Shown here: piece after piece, positions 12,345 through 28,217 of the stretch
How positions within the stretch are numbered: position 1 is the stretch's first letter
How the letters are laid out: each line of letters begins with the position of its first letter
Assembly (NCBI GenBank): GCA_028023455.1
Contig: JAQFVV010006698.1
Coordinates: forward strand, 248,001 to 312,000
Source: Epiperipatus broadwayi
Taxonomy: Eukaryota > Onychophora > Udeonychophora > Euonychophora > Peripatidae
Direction of reading: 5' to 3'
Length of the DNA stretch: 64,000 nt
Program-made: the position numbers and the translations under genes
Notes under the pieces: model-generated
Told to the model about the DNA's origin: nothing
Databases searched by the model: none
Seen by the model: the letters and a program-made list of their open reading frames with translations, nothing else

Positions 12345-12890
12345 CTACCTATGTTTAACTCTACTTATATGAACCTTAACCCTTTCATTAAGGCTAAATT
12401 TACTCTGGCCTACATAAAATTTACCACAACTACATGGAATTTTATAAACAATACCAGGAATAGACCTACTATCAATAGACTGCTTTGAACCATTAAGTAA
12501 TGAATTCAAATCAGAACCTTTCCTCCATGCAACCTTCTTTCCACCTAACAAATGACTATTCCTATAAACAAAATTATAAATTGATGCTTTAAATGGTAAA
12601 GACATATAATCATCATCCTTACCAACAAAATTCTTATCATCCAAATCACGACTATAAACATTATTATTAAATACCACTTTTTTAATAAAATCATGACTAT
12701 AACCCAATTCTACATATTCAGCAGCAAATTGACTTTTTTGAATATCAGCATCATTATTAAAATTATTAAGCCTTCTATTCCGACAACAAAAATTCAACAA
12801 AGACATTTTTTTATGTATAAAAGGCTGATAACTATCAGGCCTAATCATATTTCTCAAATTTTTAGGTTTTATAAAATGACTACAAAACAA
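12345..12890 (-). pseudogene. GIY-YIG endonuclease part of the inverted PLE copy
   Basis: The 181-residue frame contains GIVYKIPCSCGKFYVGQS, the GIY-YIG core with the CxC half of the zinc-binding CCHH motif typical of endonuclease-bearing PLEs. The general-base Arg lies in SLNERVKVH. The domain normally nicks target DNA for target-primed reverse transcription. A stop after VKHR removes the histidine-containing end that the plus-strand copy still has (YIHELNTGHR). Confidence 0.85.
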
Positions 12891-12934
12891 AACATCATTA
12901 ACCTTCTCAACATTTAAATCTAAAAACTTTAATT

Positions 12935-13717
12935 TTACAAAATCAAAACCACCCCCCCCTCAATTGTAAACTTAATACTAGAATCAAAACCATTCAATCC
13001 ACATAAAAACTCTTCTAATTTCTCTTTCTGAATAACAAACAAACAATCATCAACATACCTAACAAATAATTTAATAGAACATGAAAACATATTAATAATA
13101 CTACACTCCAAATAATCAATATAGACAGCACACATCTATGGAGAAATGACATAACCAATAACCCAACCTTCTCTAATCTTATAAAACACATCATTAGACA
13201 TAAAATACATTGAATCCTCTAACAGCAAAAGCAAATCATGAAAAACCTTAATCTTATCTGCAGAAAAACATTCTAATTTTTTTTTAAATCTATTAACCAT
13301 TTGGTACATATTTTCAATGTCTAAACTACCAAAAACACAATCATCTTCCAAAACAAAACCATTTATTTTCTTAAAAGCTTCAAAGGAAGAAGAAACACAA
13401 AATTGACCCAGTTTTATATAATCCTTAAAATATCTTATAATAAATTTTGATATTTTTTCAACAATTCCTCCTGGAAAATCAAAAATACATCTCAAAGGAA
13501 AATTATCTTTATGAGACTTCAAATTAAAGAAAACCTTTGGAGCCACAAAATCACTAGGGTAACAATTTAAATAAGTAGCTCTATCAAAAATCTTTTTATT
13601 TTCCATAACTTTCATAATCTTAATTAATTTAGATTTTATTTTTTTACCAGGATCAGAATCTAAAATAGCATATTTTCCATTATTTAATTCTAAAGAAACT
13701 TTACTTTTAAAAATCAA
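12935..13717 (-). pseudogene. Reverse transcriptase part of the inverted PLE copy
   Basis: Two adjacent frames (13136-13717, then 12935-13135) hold PLE RT motifs: APKVFFNLKSHKDNFPLRCI (finger region), a LDIENMYQ motif-A segment, EGWVIGYVISP (motif B region) and VRYVDDCLF (catalytic YVDD). They are separated by an in-frame TAG where the sister copy has Leu. Compared with the sister copy, about 12 residues are missing after MYQMVNR. Confidence 0.85.
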
Positions 13718-13907
13718 TATTATTTAACAATACAAACCGGCCACCTTTATCTTCTTTTAACAATACTACATCATTGGCTTTCAATCTTTTTTTAACAAAA
13801 CTAATTTCCTTAGGGGAAACCATGGTTGTGTAAGGATTTTGGTAAAATTTTGAATTTAATCTAGTACTGTTTTGTTTTATGGTTTTGCATTTTTATTTTT
13901 TGCTAGT

Positions 13908-14333
13908 ATAGTGTTAGACAGTTTTGGTTTTCTATTTGGGTATACTATTTAATATTTTGAATAGTGATATATGGTTTTGTGAATTTCATATTTTATTTGT
14001 TTTGTTTTGTGTATTTGTAATACTAATTTTTTATTTTATTTTGTATTTTGTTTATTACTTATTATTTGTTTGTATTTGTATAGTTATTAATTTTCTTTTA
14101 GTATGTGGCAGTTTTATAAGATAATTATAGTGTTAGGCAGTTTTGGTTTTCTAATTAGGTATACTGTTTAATATTTTGAATAGTGTTTTATAGTTTAGTG
14201 AATTTTATATTTTATTTGCTTTGTTTTGTGTATTTGTATTATTAATTTGTATTATTTTGTATTTTTTGTTTGTTATTATTTGTATTATTTTGTTTGGTAT
14301 AGTTATTAATTTTCTTTCAGTATATGGCAGATT
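13908..14333 (+). repeat. ~215-bp tandem duplication in the PLE 5' untranslated region
   Basis: ATAGTGTTAGACAGTTTTGG near 13909 is repeated as ATAGTGTTAGGCAGTTTTGG near 14129, with the following ~200 bases alignable up to TTAATTTTCTTTTAG/TTTCTTTCAG and a GGCAG. Both units end in a pyrimidine tract plus AG, so a splice-acceptor role is possible but unproven. Confidence 0.75.
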
Positions 14334-15689
14334 TTGTATGATAATTTTTCTTGTGTAGAAATTTTAGAAATAAAAAAGTTAATTAATATGTCTAATAGAA
14401 TTGAATCTTTAAAGGCTCAGGTTAATTTTCTTAAGTCTTGTAGGCTTTGCAATGTGTTTCCTAATTCATGTAATATTAAATTGGATAGGAAATTGGTTTT
14501 ATTTTCTAATTGTGATTTTATTCTAAATTTTAAAAGATTTTTTCTTAAACAATTTATTACACAGATTATGAGTAGTTTATCTAATTTAATTGATAGTTAT
14601 AAAATGTTTAGAAGAAAGTTGGATTTTAGAAGGAATTTTAATTATTCTGTTTTAAATTCTTTTTTAAAGTGGTTTAGGAGTAAGTGTGAAATCACTTATA
14701 ATAATAAGTATTTCAAGAAATTTAAATGGTTGATTGGAAAGGCTGAAAATAAAAGTTTTGTGAAAGGAAAAGAGTTTAGATTTGGGTTTTATAAAAATAG
14801 GCCTGATGCTTCATCTGTTTTAAATTTGTCAAATTATATTTTGAATGTATCTGATTTGGCTATTTTAGCTAAGGGTCCTGGTTTTGTTTCGTTTGCTAAT
14901 AGAAGTTTAATTTTTGATTTTGTTTCTGCAATTGAAAGTAATAGTAATATTTCTGATGAAAATAAAATGTCTTTACAGGTTATTTTGAATAGTCAATTAC
15001 TTAAAAGAGAAAAAATTGTTTTTGCCCCTAAGGAAATTAGTTTTGTTAAAAAAAGATTGAAAGCCATTGATGTAGTATTGTTAAAAGAAAATAAAGGTGG
15101 CCGGTTTGTATTGTTAAATAATATTGATTTTAAAAGTAAAGTTTCTTTAGAATTAAATAATGGAAAATATGCTATTTTAGATTCTGATCCTGGTAAAAAA
15201 ATAAAATCTAAATTAATTAAGATTATGAAAGTTATGGAAAATAAAAAGATTTTTGATAGAGATACTTATTTAAATTGTTACCCTAGTGATTTTGTGGCTC
15301 CAAAGGTTTTCTTTAATTTGAAGTCTCAGAAAGATAATTTTCCTTTGAGATGTATTTTTGATTTTACAGGAGGAATTGTTGATAAAATATCAAAATTTAT
15401 TATAAGATATTTTAAGGATTATATAAAACTGGGTCAATTTTGTGTTTCTTCTTCCTTTGGAGGTTTTAAGATAATAAATGGTTTTGTTTTGGATGATGAT
15501 TGTGTTTTTGGTAGTTTAGACATTGAAAATATGTACCAATCAGTTAATAGATTAAAAAGTATTGATGTTTTTCTTTCAATTTTAAAAAAAATAGAATGTT
15601 TTTCTGCAGATAAGATTAAGGTTTTTCATGATTTGCTTTTGCTGTTAGAGGATTCAATGTATTTTATGTCTAATGATGTGTTTTTATAA
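14334..15689 (+). pseudogene. PLE polyprotein, N-terminal region and most of the RT domain
   Basis: 451 codons with the start chosen at the first ATG after the duplicated leader. The N-terminal ~150 residues are basic and Cys-containing. RT motifs start near residue 230 (KKRLKAIDVVLLKENKGGRFV, equivalent to the DKGG-type motif of PLEs), then APKVFFNLKSQKDNFPLRCI and a GSLDIENMYQ motif-A segment carrying the first catalytic Asp. The frame ends at SNDVFL because TTTTT at about 15681-15685 has one T too many relative to the sister copy, which reads DVFYKIREG. The next frame carries on the RT domain. The enzyme would copy element RNA at nicked target DNA. Confidence 0.85.
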
Positions 15690-15930
15690 GATTAGAGAAG
15701 GTTGGGTTATTGGTTATGTCATTTCTCCATTGATATGTGCTGTCTATATTGATTATTTGGAGTGTAGTATTATTAATATGTTTTCATGTTCTATTAAATT
15801 ATTTGTTAGGTATGTTGATGATTGTTTGTTTGTTATTCAGAAAGAGAAATTAGAAGAGTTTTTATGTGGATTGAATAGTTTTGATTCTAGTATTAAGTTT
15901 ACAATTGAGGGGGTGGTTTTGATTTTGTAA
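15673..15930 (+). pseudogene. PLE RT domain, motif B and catalytic YVDD segment
   Basis: This continues the RT domain in a shifted frame. It holds YKIREGWVIGYVISPLICAV (motif B region) and VRYVDDCLF, with the catalytic YVDD at 15811-15822 intact. It ends prematurely at IEGVVLIL because the G run at about 15908-15912 is out of phase. After a one-base correction the frame continues as VKLKFLDL and onward through the thumb and linker to about 16055. The inverted sister copy has a G run of different length but the same phase offset. Confidence 0.85.
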
Positions 15931-16059
15931 AATTAAAGTTTTTAGATTTAAATGTTGAGAAGGTTAATGATGTTTTGTTTTGTAGTCATTTTATAAAACC
16001 TAAAAATTTGAGAAATATGATTAGGCCTGATAGTTATCAGCCTTTTATACATAAAAAAA

Positions 16060-16611
16060 ATGTCTTTGTTGAATTTTTGTTGTCGGAATAGAAGGCTTAA
16101 TAATTTTAATAATGCTGATATTCAAAAAAGTCAATTTGCTGCTGAATATGTAGAATTGGGTTATAGTCATGATTTTATTAAAAAAGTGGTATTTAATAAT
16201 AATGTTTATAGTTGTGATTTGGATGATAAGAATTTTGTTGGTAAGGATGATGATTATATGTCTTTACCATTTAAAGCATCAATTTATAATTTGGTTTATA
16301 GGAATAGTCATTTGTTAGGTGGAAAGAAGGTTGCATGGAGGAAAGGTTCTGATTTAAATTCATTACTTAATGGTTCAAAGCAGTCTATTGATAGTAGGTC
16401 TATTCCTGGTATTGTTTATAAAATTCCATGTAGTTGTGGTAAATTTTATGTAGGCCAGAGTAAATTTAGCCTTAATAAAAGGGTTAAGGTTCATATAAGT
16501 AGAGTTAATCATAGGTATCTTAACTCAGCTTTATATATTCATGAATTGAATACAGGCCATAGAATATTGTTTGACAATGGTTCGGTTATTTTTTATGAAA
16601 GAATGAGTTAA
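16060..16611 (+). pseudogene. PLE GIY-YIG endonuclease domain
   Basis: 183 residues. It begins at ATG after an A run (about 16053-16060) that has one A more than the sister copy, putting it out of frame with the RT. Residues 117-134 are the GIY-YIG core (GIVYKIPCSC, then YVGQS). Cys124 and Cys126 with His161 and His167 (HELNTGH) fit the CCHH zinc-binding pattern of PLE endonucleases, and Arg141 fits the catalytic Arg. The domain is complete here, unlike in the inverted copy, and ends FYERMS at a TAA. Confidence 0.88.
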
Positions 16612-16867
16612 AAAGAAGAATAAAGGAGACTTTGATGATAAAACTCCTTGATACTGAGGCTATCAATCTTATGAAGACTTCTTTTGATATTAAGGGAAGG
16701 TGGAGTTTGAAATGAATTATGGGAAGGTTTGTTTGTTTGTATATATATGTTTTCCTTTAGGTTGATTTTCACTTGAGAAGGTCTATTTGTAGTAGATGAA
16801 ACCATGGTTGTGTAAGGATTTTGGTAAAATTTTGAATTTAATCTAGTACTGTATTGTTTTATGGTTT

Positions 16868-16870
<3 letters not shown>

Positions 16871-16903
<33 letters not shown>

Positions 16904-16924
16904 ACGACATATCTATATATCGTT

Positions 16925-16952
<28 letters not shown>
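16871..16952. repeat. (TA)n with an embedded 28-bp inverted repeat
   Basis: (TA)n from 16871 is broken by TGTAACGACATATCTATATATCGTTACA (in two pieces: TGTAACGA at 16900-16907 and TCGTTACA at 16920-16927), then (TA)n resumes. The 8-bp ends are perfect inverted repeats of the TG...CA type. Confidence 0.85.
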
Positions 16953-21112
<4,160 letters not shown>

Positions 21113-21179
21113 AAAAATTAGTAAATGGGCATAATGTTAAAGAAAACTAAAACAAAAAAGACTGGAAATGAACTATGAG

Positions 21180-23577
21180 TTTAATATAATTATTTTGACA
21201 TAGGTAATAAGCCTTAATCAGAATTGCGCTATTTAAAATGATGAATTGTTTCGTAAAAAAATAACAAGGAGGCTTTGTAATTTATTTTTTTTGTCACAAA
21301 CATATTAATTAAGAAGAAATGATCACAAATTAATGTTTTTATAGTTTTAAGGCTATGCATCTTGCAATTCAAATGGTCCCAGATGAAAGCTAAGAGTTGG
21401 GAGCATGAACAAATATATTTTTTTTTAATTTAGACCCTCCATCATTCAAAGTGACATCATAAAATAAAATAAAAACAAATTAACTATCGTTGCATCAATA
21501 TTTAGCCCAGTAAAACATCAACATATAAAATCTTAATAAGTGTTAATAAGCTAAATCTGTGCAGAGATAAATGCTATATAATTAATTAGAGTTACATGAG
21601 TTTAAGAATGGATTAAATACGGATTACCAGATAGTTGTTGAATGGCTTCATGATTCTTTATTAGCAGACTGATAAACAACTTCTTGGATGTGAAGACTGA
21701 TAATATTGTAATGAACCATGACAAGACCTTGGTACTGGGATGACCTTCTTCTCTGATGCCTGCTTTGCCAGATGACCACAGAAAGCTGAGACTCATGATT
21801 GTAGGTACATTATTTATTTTCTTTTTTTAAATACTTTTATGACTTTATTTAGCTTATGTTATATTTTATAACTATCCTTTTTTGAAAAATGCCCCATTCT
21901 CTTCTTATATACTCTTATTCTCCACCAGGAGCTGTATGTTGTGAAGTTTTTAAATGGCTTTAAATCTAATTTCTCTAATTTCTGTTCCATCTTAAATTTT
22001 CTTCCATAGTCCTTCTTACTGTCACATAGGCTTTTTTATCATTGTTTATTTCTTATTATACATTTTAAAATATATGTAGTCATTCAAATGTATCAAATGT
22101 AACTTTTCTGGCTGATTATTATGCTAGTTGAAAAAATAAAGCACTTACATTACTTTACTAATGGTTTGCTTTCATTACCTGACCTATCTCTCATTGGCAC
22201 ATAATATATTTCACTCTTATTACTTAATTGATCATGTTCTTTTCTTTAATAAAATATTTTCTTCTTAAATTAAAAATGTCACATGATTTAAATAGGTTTT
22301 AAATTTAAAGATTGCTGAAATGTACATACACACAGGCACATAAAGAGTGGTAATATAGTGCAATTTTTATATACACATATTTGTATATTTAAAAGTATCT
22401 TAAATCTATGGGTGAACAAATAGTGAAATAAAGCTTATTAATTAAGTATGCTATGGGTAAGTTGTTAATATTATGTTGTGTCTATTTAATTTAATGATCT
22501 TAAATAAATGGAGGGTATTTATTTTTGTATAAATGTTTTTTTTCTTTATTGCATAGTAGCATACATTGATTGTATATGTTCATGTTGAATTTTTATCAGA
22601 CTTTAATATTATGATCACTTGACCATATTTACATTCAGTAATACTTAGTGATAATATCATGTCTCCATTTTCTGTTTATTTTCTTTCTGAATTACTTCAT
22701 CAGCCATTCACTAAATGCTGGAAATACCAGTCACCCACCATAAACTCCTACTAAATGGGCAAATAGAAAATGGATATAAGGCTACCATGGGACATGCTAA
22801 GATGAAATGGTTTCTGCCTTTAAATGATAATTACTAGAATAAGGCTGACATCCTTAAATCAATGTGGTAGAAAGATGAAGATGTTATTGTAGTAGATATG
22901 TATTTAATTATATATTTTCAGTAAGTATCACATGTAGCAAAGATCTTTTTCATAATTATGACTATGAATATATGCTCTGTGTGTGTTGCTATGCCAATTT
23001 ATTGATCAGTATTTATTAGGGTTTGATATCTATTTTGGTAATAAATGAAGCTATATTTTCAATTAAGCTAGCTTTCAACTTATTTGACTATTAAGGGATA
23101 TTCACACTTACTATATATGCACTTAAAAGGTTGAATTATGCATCTCTCTAAAGAAGCAAAATCACCATTTCAAGTAATTTGTATGAAGGTATTTTTACGT
23201 ACATTTTTATATCATAAGCCATATTAAATATGTAGACGTGGGGATACTCTCTACTTATCTTATATCTTTGTAAACATTTGTACATCATCAATGTAAACTT
23301 TATTAGGCAATTATAAATAGTAGTATGTAATAATAGTATGGTGTAGGTATCCATCATTATATACTGTTAGAACCTGATCATTACATTAGCTAGAATTCCT
23401 GAGGAATCTGATCTTTACCTGACCACTGAGCACATTAAGAAAATTCAACTGTAGTGAGATTATGGGAGTGAGTTGCTTAAATATTATTTAGAGATATGGA
23501 TGAGAGTTGAACCCCTTCAAATATATCTTTGTGACTGCTTAGAGCAGCTATACTTTCTGATGGTATTTACTATATAT
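21180..23577. other. AT-rich stretch without recognised genes
   Basis: Only a 64-codon minus-strand frame (21602-21796, containing SGKAGIREEGHPSTKVLSW) stands out slightly by composition. It has no recognised family and no clear splice sites. Otherwise nothing is seen. Confidence 0.45.
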
Positions 23578-26500
23578 TAAAACTGTAAAATTCAGGTTCA
23601 AATTTGAGTTTCACCTGTCATATTTATTCTATGATCTTCTACCCACTCCTCCCTTCCACCTAAATTTAAAGACATTCAATATTTGACTGTGTGAATATAA
23701 TAGTATTAGTTATATATATATATATTTTAACGATCAAGGGAGAAGGAGACTTAACGTAATCTGCACTACAGGGCACCACTAGGCATTTAAACCTAGAAAA
23801 TTTATATAGTAGGCAGATACGTTAAGTTAAAAAAAAATTTTTTTATTTAATTTATATATTTGGATTCCGATCGTTTGCCCAAGGTCACTAGCTCATAGAG
23901 TAGCAGATATTTTAAACATTTATAAGTTTCAATATATTTCTATTCTCAAAGTATATATTAAATATTTAGAACAATAAAATAAAAGAAGCCACTGCCAGTA
24001 ATTAACACACAAATAGATTTTTATTAACGCACTTTTAAAATTGAGGAATAAATTTATTTTTAGATTTTAACATTAATATTTTTTTTTTATTTAAATTAAT
24101 ATTTTAAATAGATCGCAGAGATGGATATTTAAATTATATTTTACTTTAGCATGTTGAGTATAGATAGTCTACATACATTTTTTTTTCACTTAAAAACTTA
24201 TCAAAACATTCATTCAATCTCAGATTAAAAGTTCGTAGTCAACCCAATGCCTGCTTCCAGATATATAGTCGCAATCAATGCAATATAAAGATGCTAGCAT
24301 AAAACCAAGCAGACAGGAATGTGCATCTGACAGTGTGATATTATTTGAAGGCCATGTCTAGAACATGAAAGTGCATCTGTCAGACTAAGGAATCATGTAT
24401 ATATATATATTAAAGAGTGCTATGTATGGGGGGAGAGCGGTATTTCTGCCGACTTATAAATCCCTGTCCATAGAGCTAGAAGGGGTTAATGGTGCAGGAA
24501 ATACATCTGCAACGATTGCAATGGTATGGCTGCCTCTTTGGGGTCATGCATTCAGGTGGGCACATTGCCCTGTATGCTAAACACGCTTCACATTACATTA
24601 ATATAAATGTCTATATATCTCTCCACTAGCACTGACACAACCATGAAACAAGTATCCTGAAATTAAAATCCCTTAAATTAAACATAAACGAATTTAAACA
24701 TAGTTATTAATCTTTATCCATGCTGCTATCTACACCCAACTTTAAATTTAATACATTTTAGTTAAAACATAATACACACAAAAAAAAAATGAAATGGAAA
24801 TGATTGCTTAAACATCTACTTAAAAAATATCAATAATTGAATTTGCATTCTTTAAGTCAGATAAGAGTTCTTATTTTCAGTTATTAATTACTTGCAATTT
24901 TAGGAAAGTTCTTATTAGATAGACACAATAGTTCATACTTTACGGATTTAATAGATTGAGAAGTCCATCTTCGTGATACCTTTCATAGATTTTGTCCTTC
25001 TTTGAAATGAAACTGTGACTTGCCATGCATTTGGTCAGGAACTGTCATCCAGAGGCCTCAACTGGTTGTCCGGAAAATTAAATTTATTGCAGACTTCCAC
25101 ATCATGAAAATCTGCAATATAGCTAGTTATAATGATCTATTCATAGTCAGCTCTAAGATAACAATTATAATAATAATTTGGCTTTTATATTTTTATTAGT
25201 CTCTTATCATTAGATCTTGAGATTCAACGAGCAAGACGTCACTAATCCTCTGGTGTTTCAATCACGGTCTGTGCTGACATTTCTGGTGTTTGCATTGGTC
25301 ATTTAATTTCTTTGTATTCTCTTATCTGACCATTTAATTTATTTTAAATGCCTCATGGGCTGGTTTAGCTTTTGAAAAATCATTTAATTAATAAGACAAT
25401 CATTTTCATTTTCTAAGATTATAGAAATCAACATTATTTCTATTTTCAAAAATATCAAATCTTTATATCTTTACTTTTTTACAAAAAAAAATACTTTCAA
25501 ATATTTTTATTTTTTAAAAGTTTTTAAAGTTGTCCATCATGCGATCTATATATACGTTAAACAGTTTTTAAATTTCAGTTTTTAAGTTAAGTTTTTTTTC
25601 TTTTTAATAAATTAATTTTTATTTATGATCTTTTATTTTAATTTTAAAATAATGTGATGGGATATTTTATTCCGTTACAATATATAAGCTTGTTTAATAT
25701 CTCTCATGCATACACACTCCAATATGAGATATTAACACACTGAAAATAATTTATTAAATTTAGAATGTTTAATATTTGGCATTACATATTATTTGGATCA
25801 AACTTATATAACATTTCAATTTATAAAATCTAAATTGCTTTAACCTTTTTAAATATTTAAATGTATTAAAAATAGAAATTCCCCTGCTAAGTAAAATTGT
25901 AAGTCATAGTGGGTGGGGGGAGACAATAGAATACTGAAAAATATTCCTGAAATCTTTTTAATTAGATTTTAAAGAAACATCTGCAGTATAATAAGGTCTT
26001 AGGTGAAATATGCAATAAAATAAAGTAAAATATTTGGATTGAAATGGCAAATGGAACATGTGGTCTTAATGCACTATTTTACCTGCAGATATTTAAGCGG
26101 ACCTGAAAGGTGAACAAATATGTAATGTTAAATGGATCCGAAAGATAAGAAACAAGAAAAATAAATGGTATATAAAGTATTGTTATGAATCTGCCAATGT
26201 CAGACTAAGTTAATATGTAATGTCTAGTCTCTGATCTATCATCTGCTTGTTCATTAAAATATGCTTTTTACATATAATATTGTGATGCCTGAGTAGCAGG
26301 TATGAGCTATTCTTTTTTGGAGAGTGGGGGATGCACTGGAACCCTTTCTTTCTTTTAAAATGAACTGGAATTGTCTGCTGTAAACTGTATACTGCTGCGT
26401 AATCAATGTTTGCTTACAATCATGAACATTAAATGAACTGTTAAGAAAAACTACTGTGTCATACTTCATTTCTTAGAGGATCATTCAGAAATGTGCACAT

Positions 26501-28217
26501 TCTGCTTAAATCAAAGGTAACCCATATCCAAAATCTCTAAGAACTTTCACACTCTTTATTCAAACTAAAAGTCATATCTTTAATTTGTATAGTTTTGATT
26601 ATAATTTCACCTCAGGTAAATCCTTTTAAACCACTAAACTTCTTAAAATCCGTAATCTTTAAAATGTTAAATAACTTTACGATCTTTCTTTTTTTTTTTG
26701 GTTATCCAATTCTGTTAATATTTACTTATTGATATAATTAATTTCATGCCTCAATAATTTCTCACCTAACCTCTTAACTTTATTAAATGTTAGCCTTCCC
26801 CATGCAGTGTTATTAGATAATATATTTATAGTAAACTCATATATATGAATCAGCTAGCTGGGAAATTATATAATGTCTATATGTTATAAATTATTTCAAG
26901 GATGTGTCTCATTTTATATTAATATGCTTTCTTGTATTTTCTTATATTTTAATAAATTATCTTAGTTTCAGAGACACATCTAACTTTCTTGATTAGCTAA
27001 GGGTGTGGGTGTACCATAATTTGTGTGGGTGGATAACTTAGCTTAACAATAAAAATATGCTAGATTTATAATTTTTTACCCTTTTGTTATTAGTATGGAC
27101 AGGTATCCTTTGACTTTAACTTTTATAATAAAACCAATCTCATGTTATTTGAGGGTTTGTATGTTAATTACTTATAAATGTGTGCCTCGGAAGTGAGTCA
27201 TTTATTAGCAATTTATTTTAAATCCTCTTTTATGATCAAATGATAGGTGTTATTATTGAGTGATGCCAACATTTTCCACTTATTTTAAGCCAGGGAAATC
27301 ACTGAATACATATGTTTAAGGGTATCATTCCACTCCATATAGAAGGGCATAGTTCAAAGTGCTCCCATGGAATGATGAGTCCATCATGTCGTCGGGTTGT
27401 AACAGTGGCAAAAGTTCCTGTATATTCAGACTTGATATTATCACCAGTCTCATAGGTTCCCTGGTAGAAAACACACCCATGAGTTTATATTTTTCTCCTG
27501 GCTTGCATCTCAAAGTTTGTTCTGTTATTTTTCTATGACATGTCTATCAATACCACCTCACATCTAGTTAACTATTTTTTTATTCTCTGCTCATGATTTC
27601 ACTTCCCAAGTCTCCCACATTATTTGACCTCTAATAACAGGCCCTATTTAGAATTATTCATGTAAATAAACTTTTTATATAATCTATTGTTGGTATGAGT
27701 TAATTCACACCCATATATCTCGTTCAACTTTTAACTCACACAATAGCTAATATACTTAGTATGGACATGAAATATAGACTGGCTACCATTAAATACCCAA
27801 AGGGCCAGGTCAAATTAATGTTTTAATACTGTTTAAACTCATGCCATATTAGATAAAACTCCAAGTCTGTAAATCAATTTATTTAATTATATCTATGTCT
27901 TCATGTCTATTTTGTTAATGCCATATAACCATAGTTTCTTGCATCAAAATAAATTAAATATAATAAGTCATTCATTACATTAATAATATTAGTTGTAATA
28001 AAATTAGTTAGAGTTTCTTGCATCTCCCTGAATATTGTGACTTAAAAGATGTTTGCTAATGTGGTGGTGAGTATGTTATCCCATAGTTATATATTGTGTA
28101 ATCAATCTACTAGATTCAATCTCAGCATTGGAAGCCCTGAACCAGCCTGTAGTGTTGCTTTTTGACTATAGTAGAGTGAATATGCAACTGGTTAATGAGA
28201 TATACAAATTCTGACCA
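23578..28217 (+). mobile_element. 5' LTR (family B), ~2.69 kb plus a ~1.95-kb insertion
   Basis: The left end (AACTGTAAAATTC, GTTTCACCTGTCATATTTATTCT, CACCTAAATTTAAA) matches the start of the 3' LTR at 30530. After an insertion at 23725-25679, matching resumes at AAGCTTGTTTAATAT and runs in the same order to the end ...CTGACCA at 28217. Without the insertion the LTR is about 2.69 kb, equal to the 3' copy after its own insertions are removed. The first TG has mutated to TA. Several clear substitutions and small indels per 100 bases separate the LTRs by eye, so the element is old. The strand follows the gag-like frame between the LTRs. Confidence 0.7.
23725..25679. mobile_element. ~1.95-kb insertion in the 5' LTR, TGTAACG-type ends
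   Basis: This segment interrupts the 5' LTR but is absent from the 3' LTR, where only (TA)n lies at the matching point. The left end is TTTTAACGATC and the right end is TCCGTTACA (reverse complement TGTAACGGA), consistent with a mutated TGTAACG...CGTTACA pair as in many Ty3-type LTRs. Both sides are TA-rich, so the TSD cannot be resolved. The interior has no coding capacity, and a GC-richer patch (24.25-24.59 kb) carries two GTGCATCTGwCAG motifs. It is probably another solo LTR or a nonautonomous element. Confidence 0.45.

Larger units (their letters stand above)
11867..13815 (-). mobile_element. Penelope-like element, 5'-truncated inverted copy
   Basis: This is a minus-strand PLE copy of the same family as the plus-strand copy that follows at 13816. 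Reading leftwards it holds the RT domain and linker (13717 to about 12900), the GIY-YIG endonuclease (within 12345-12890) and the 3' untranslated region ending in the terminal repeat unit. It lacks the N-terminal third and begins at the codons for PKEISFVKKRLK. The frame is broken by a TAG after GYVISP, a G-run slip near 12950, and a stop after RVKHR that removes the end of the endonuclease. A (TA)n of about 76 bp has expanded in its 3' untranslated region (12045-12120). It is dead but recent. Confidence 0.85.
13816..16871 (+). mobile_element. Penelope-like element, near full-length copy with terminal repeats
   Basis: GAAACCATGGTTGTGTAAGG begins a ~75-bp unit at the 5' end (13815-13889) that recurs at the 3' end (16798-16871), the terminal-repeat arrangement expected of PLEs. 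Between them lie a duplicated 5' untranslated region, a single coding region of about 760 codons (14334-16611) and a 3' untranslated region. The length and the domain order RT then GIY-YIG match the family. It sits head to head with the truncated copy on its left, and a (TA)n begins immediately at its 3' end. Three frame breaks, all in homopolymers, interrupt the coding region. Confidence 0.88.

Noticed and set aside
13816-13920. Hammerhead ribozyme in the PLE terminal repeat
   Set aside because: PLE terminal repeats often carry hammerheads, but no CUGAUGA core paired with GAAA was found here by eye in either strand of the terminal units.
16608-16910. Minus-strand 100-codon frame
   Set aside because: It covers the PLE 3' untranslated region and (TA)n in antisense.
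24395-24580. 61-codon plus-strand frame in a GC-richer patch
   Set aside because: It starts inside a short (TA)n, has no family resemblance and lies in the middle of a nonautonomous insertion.
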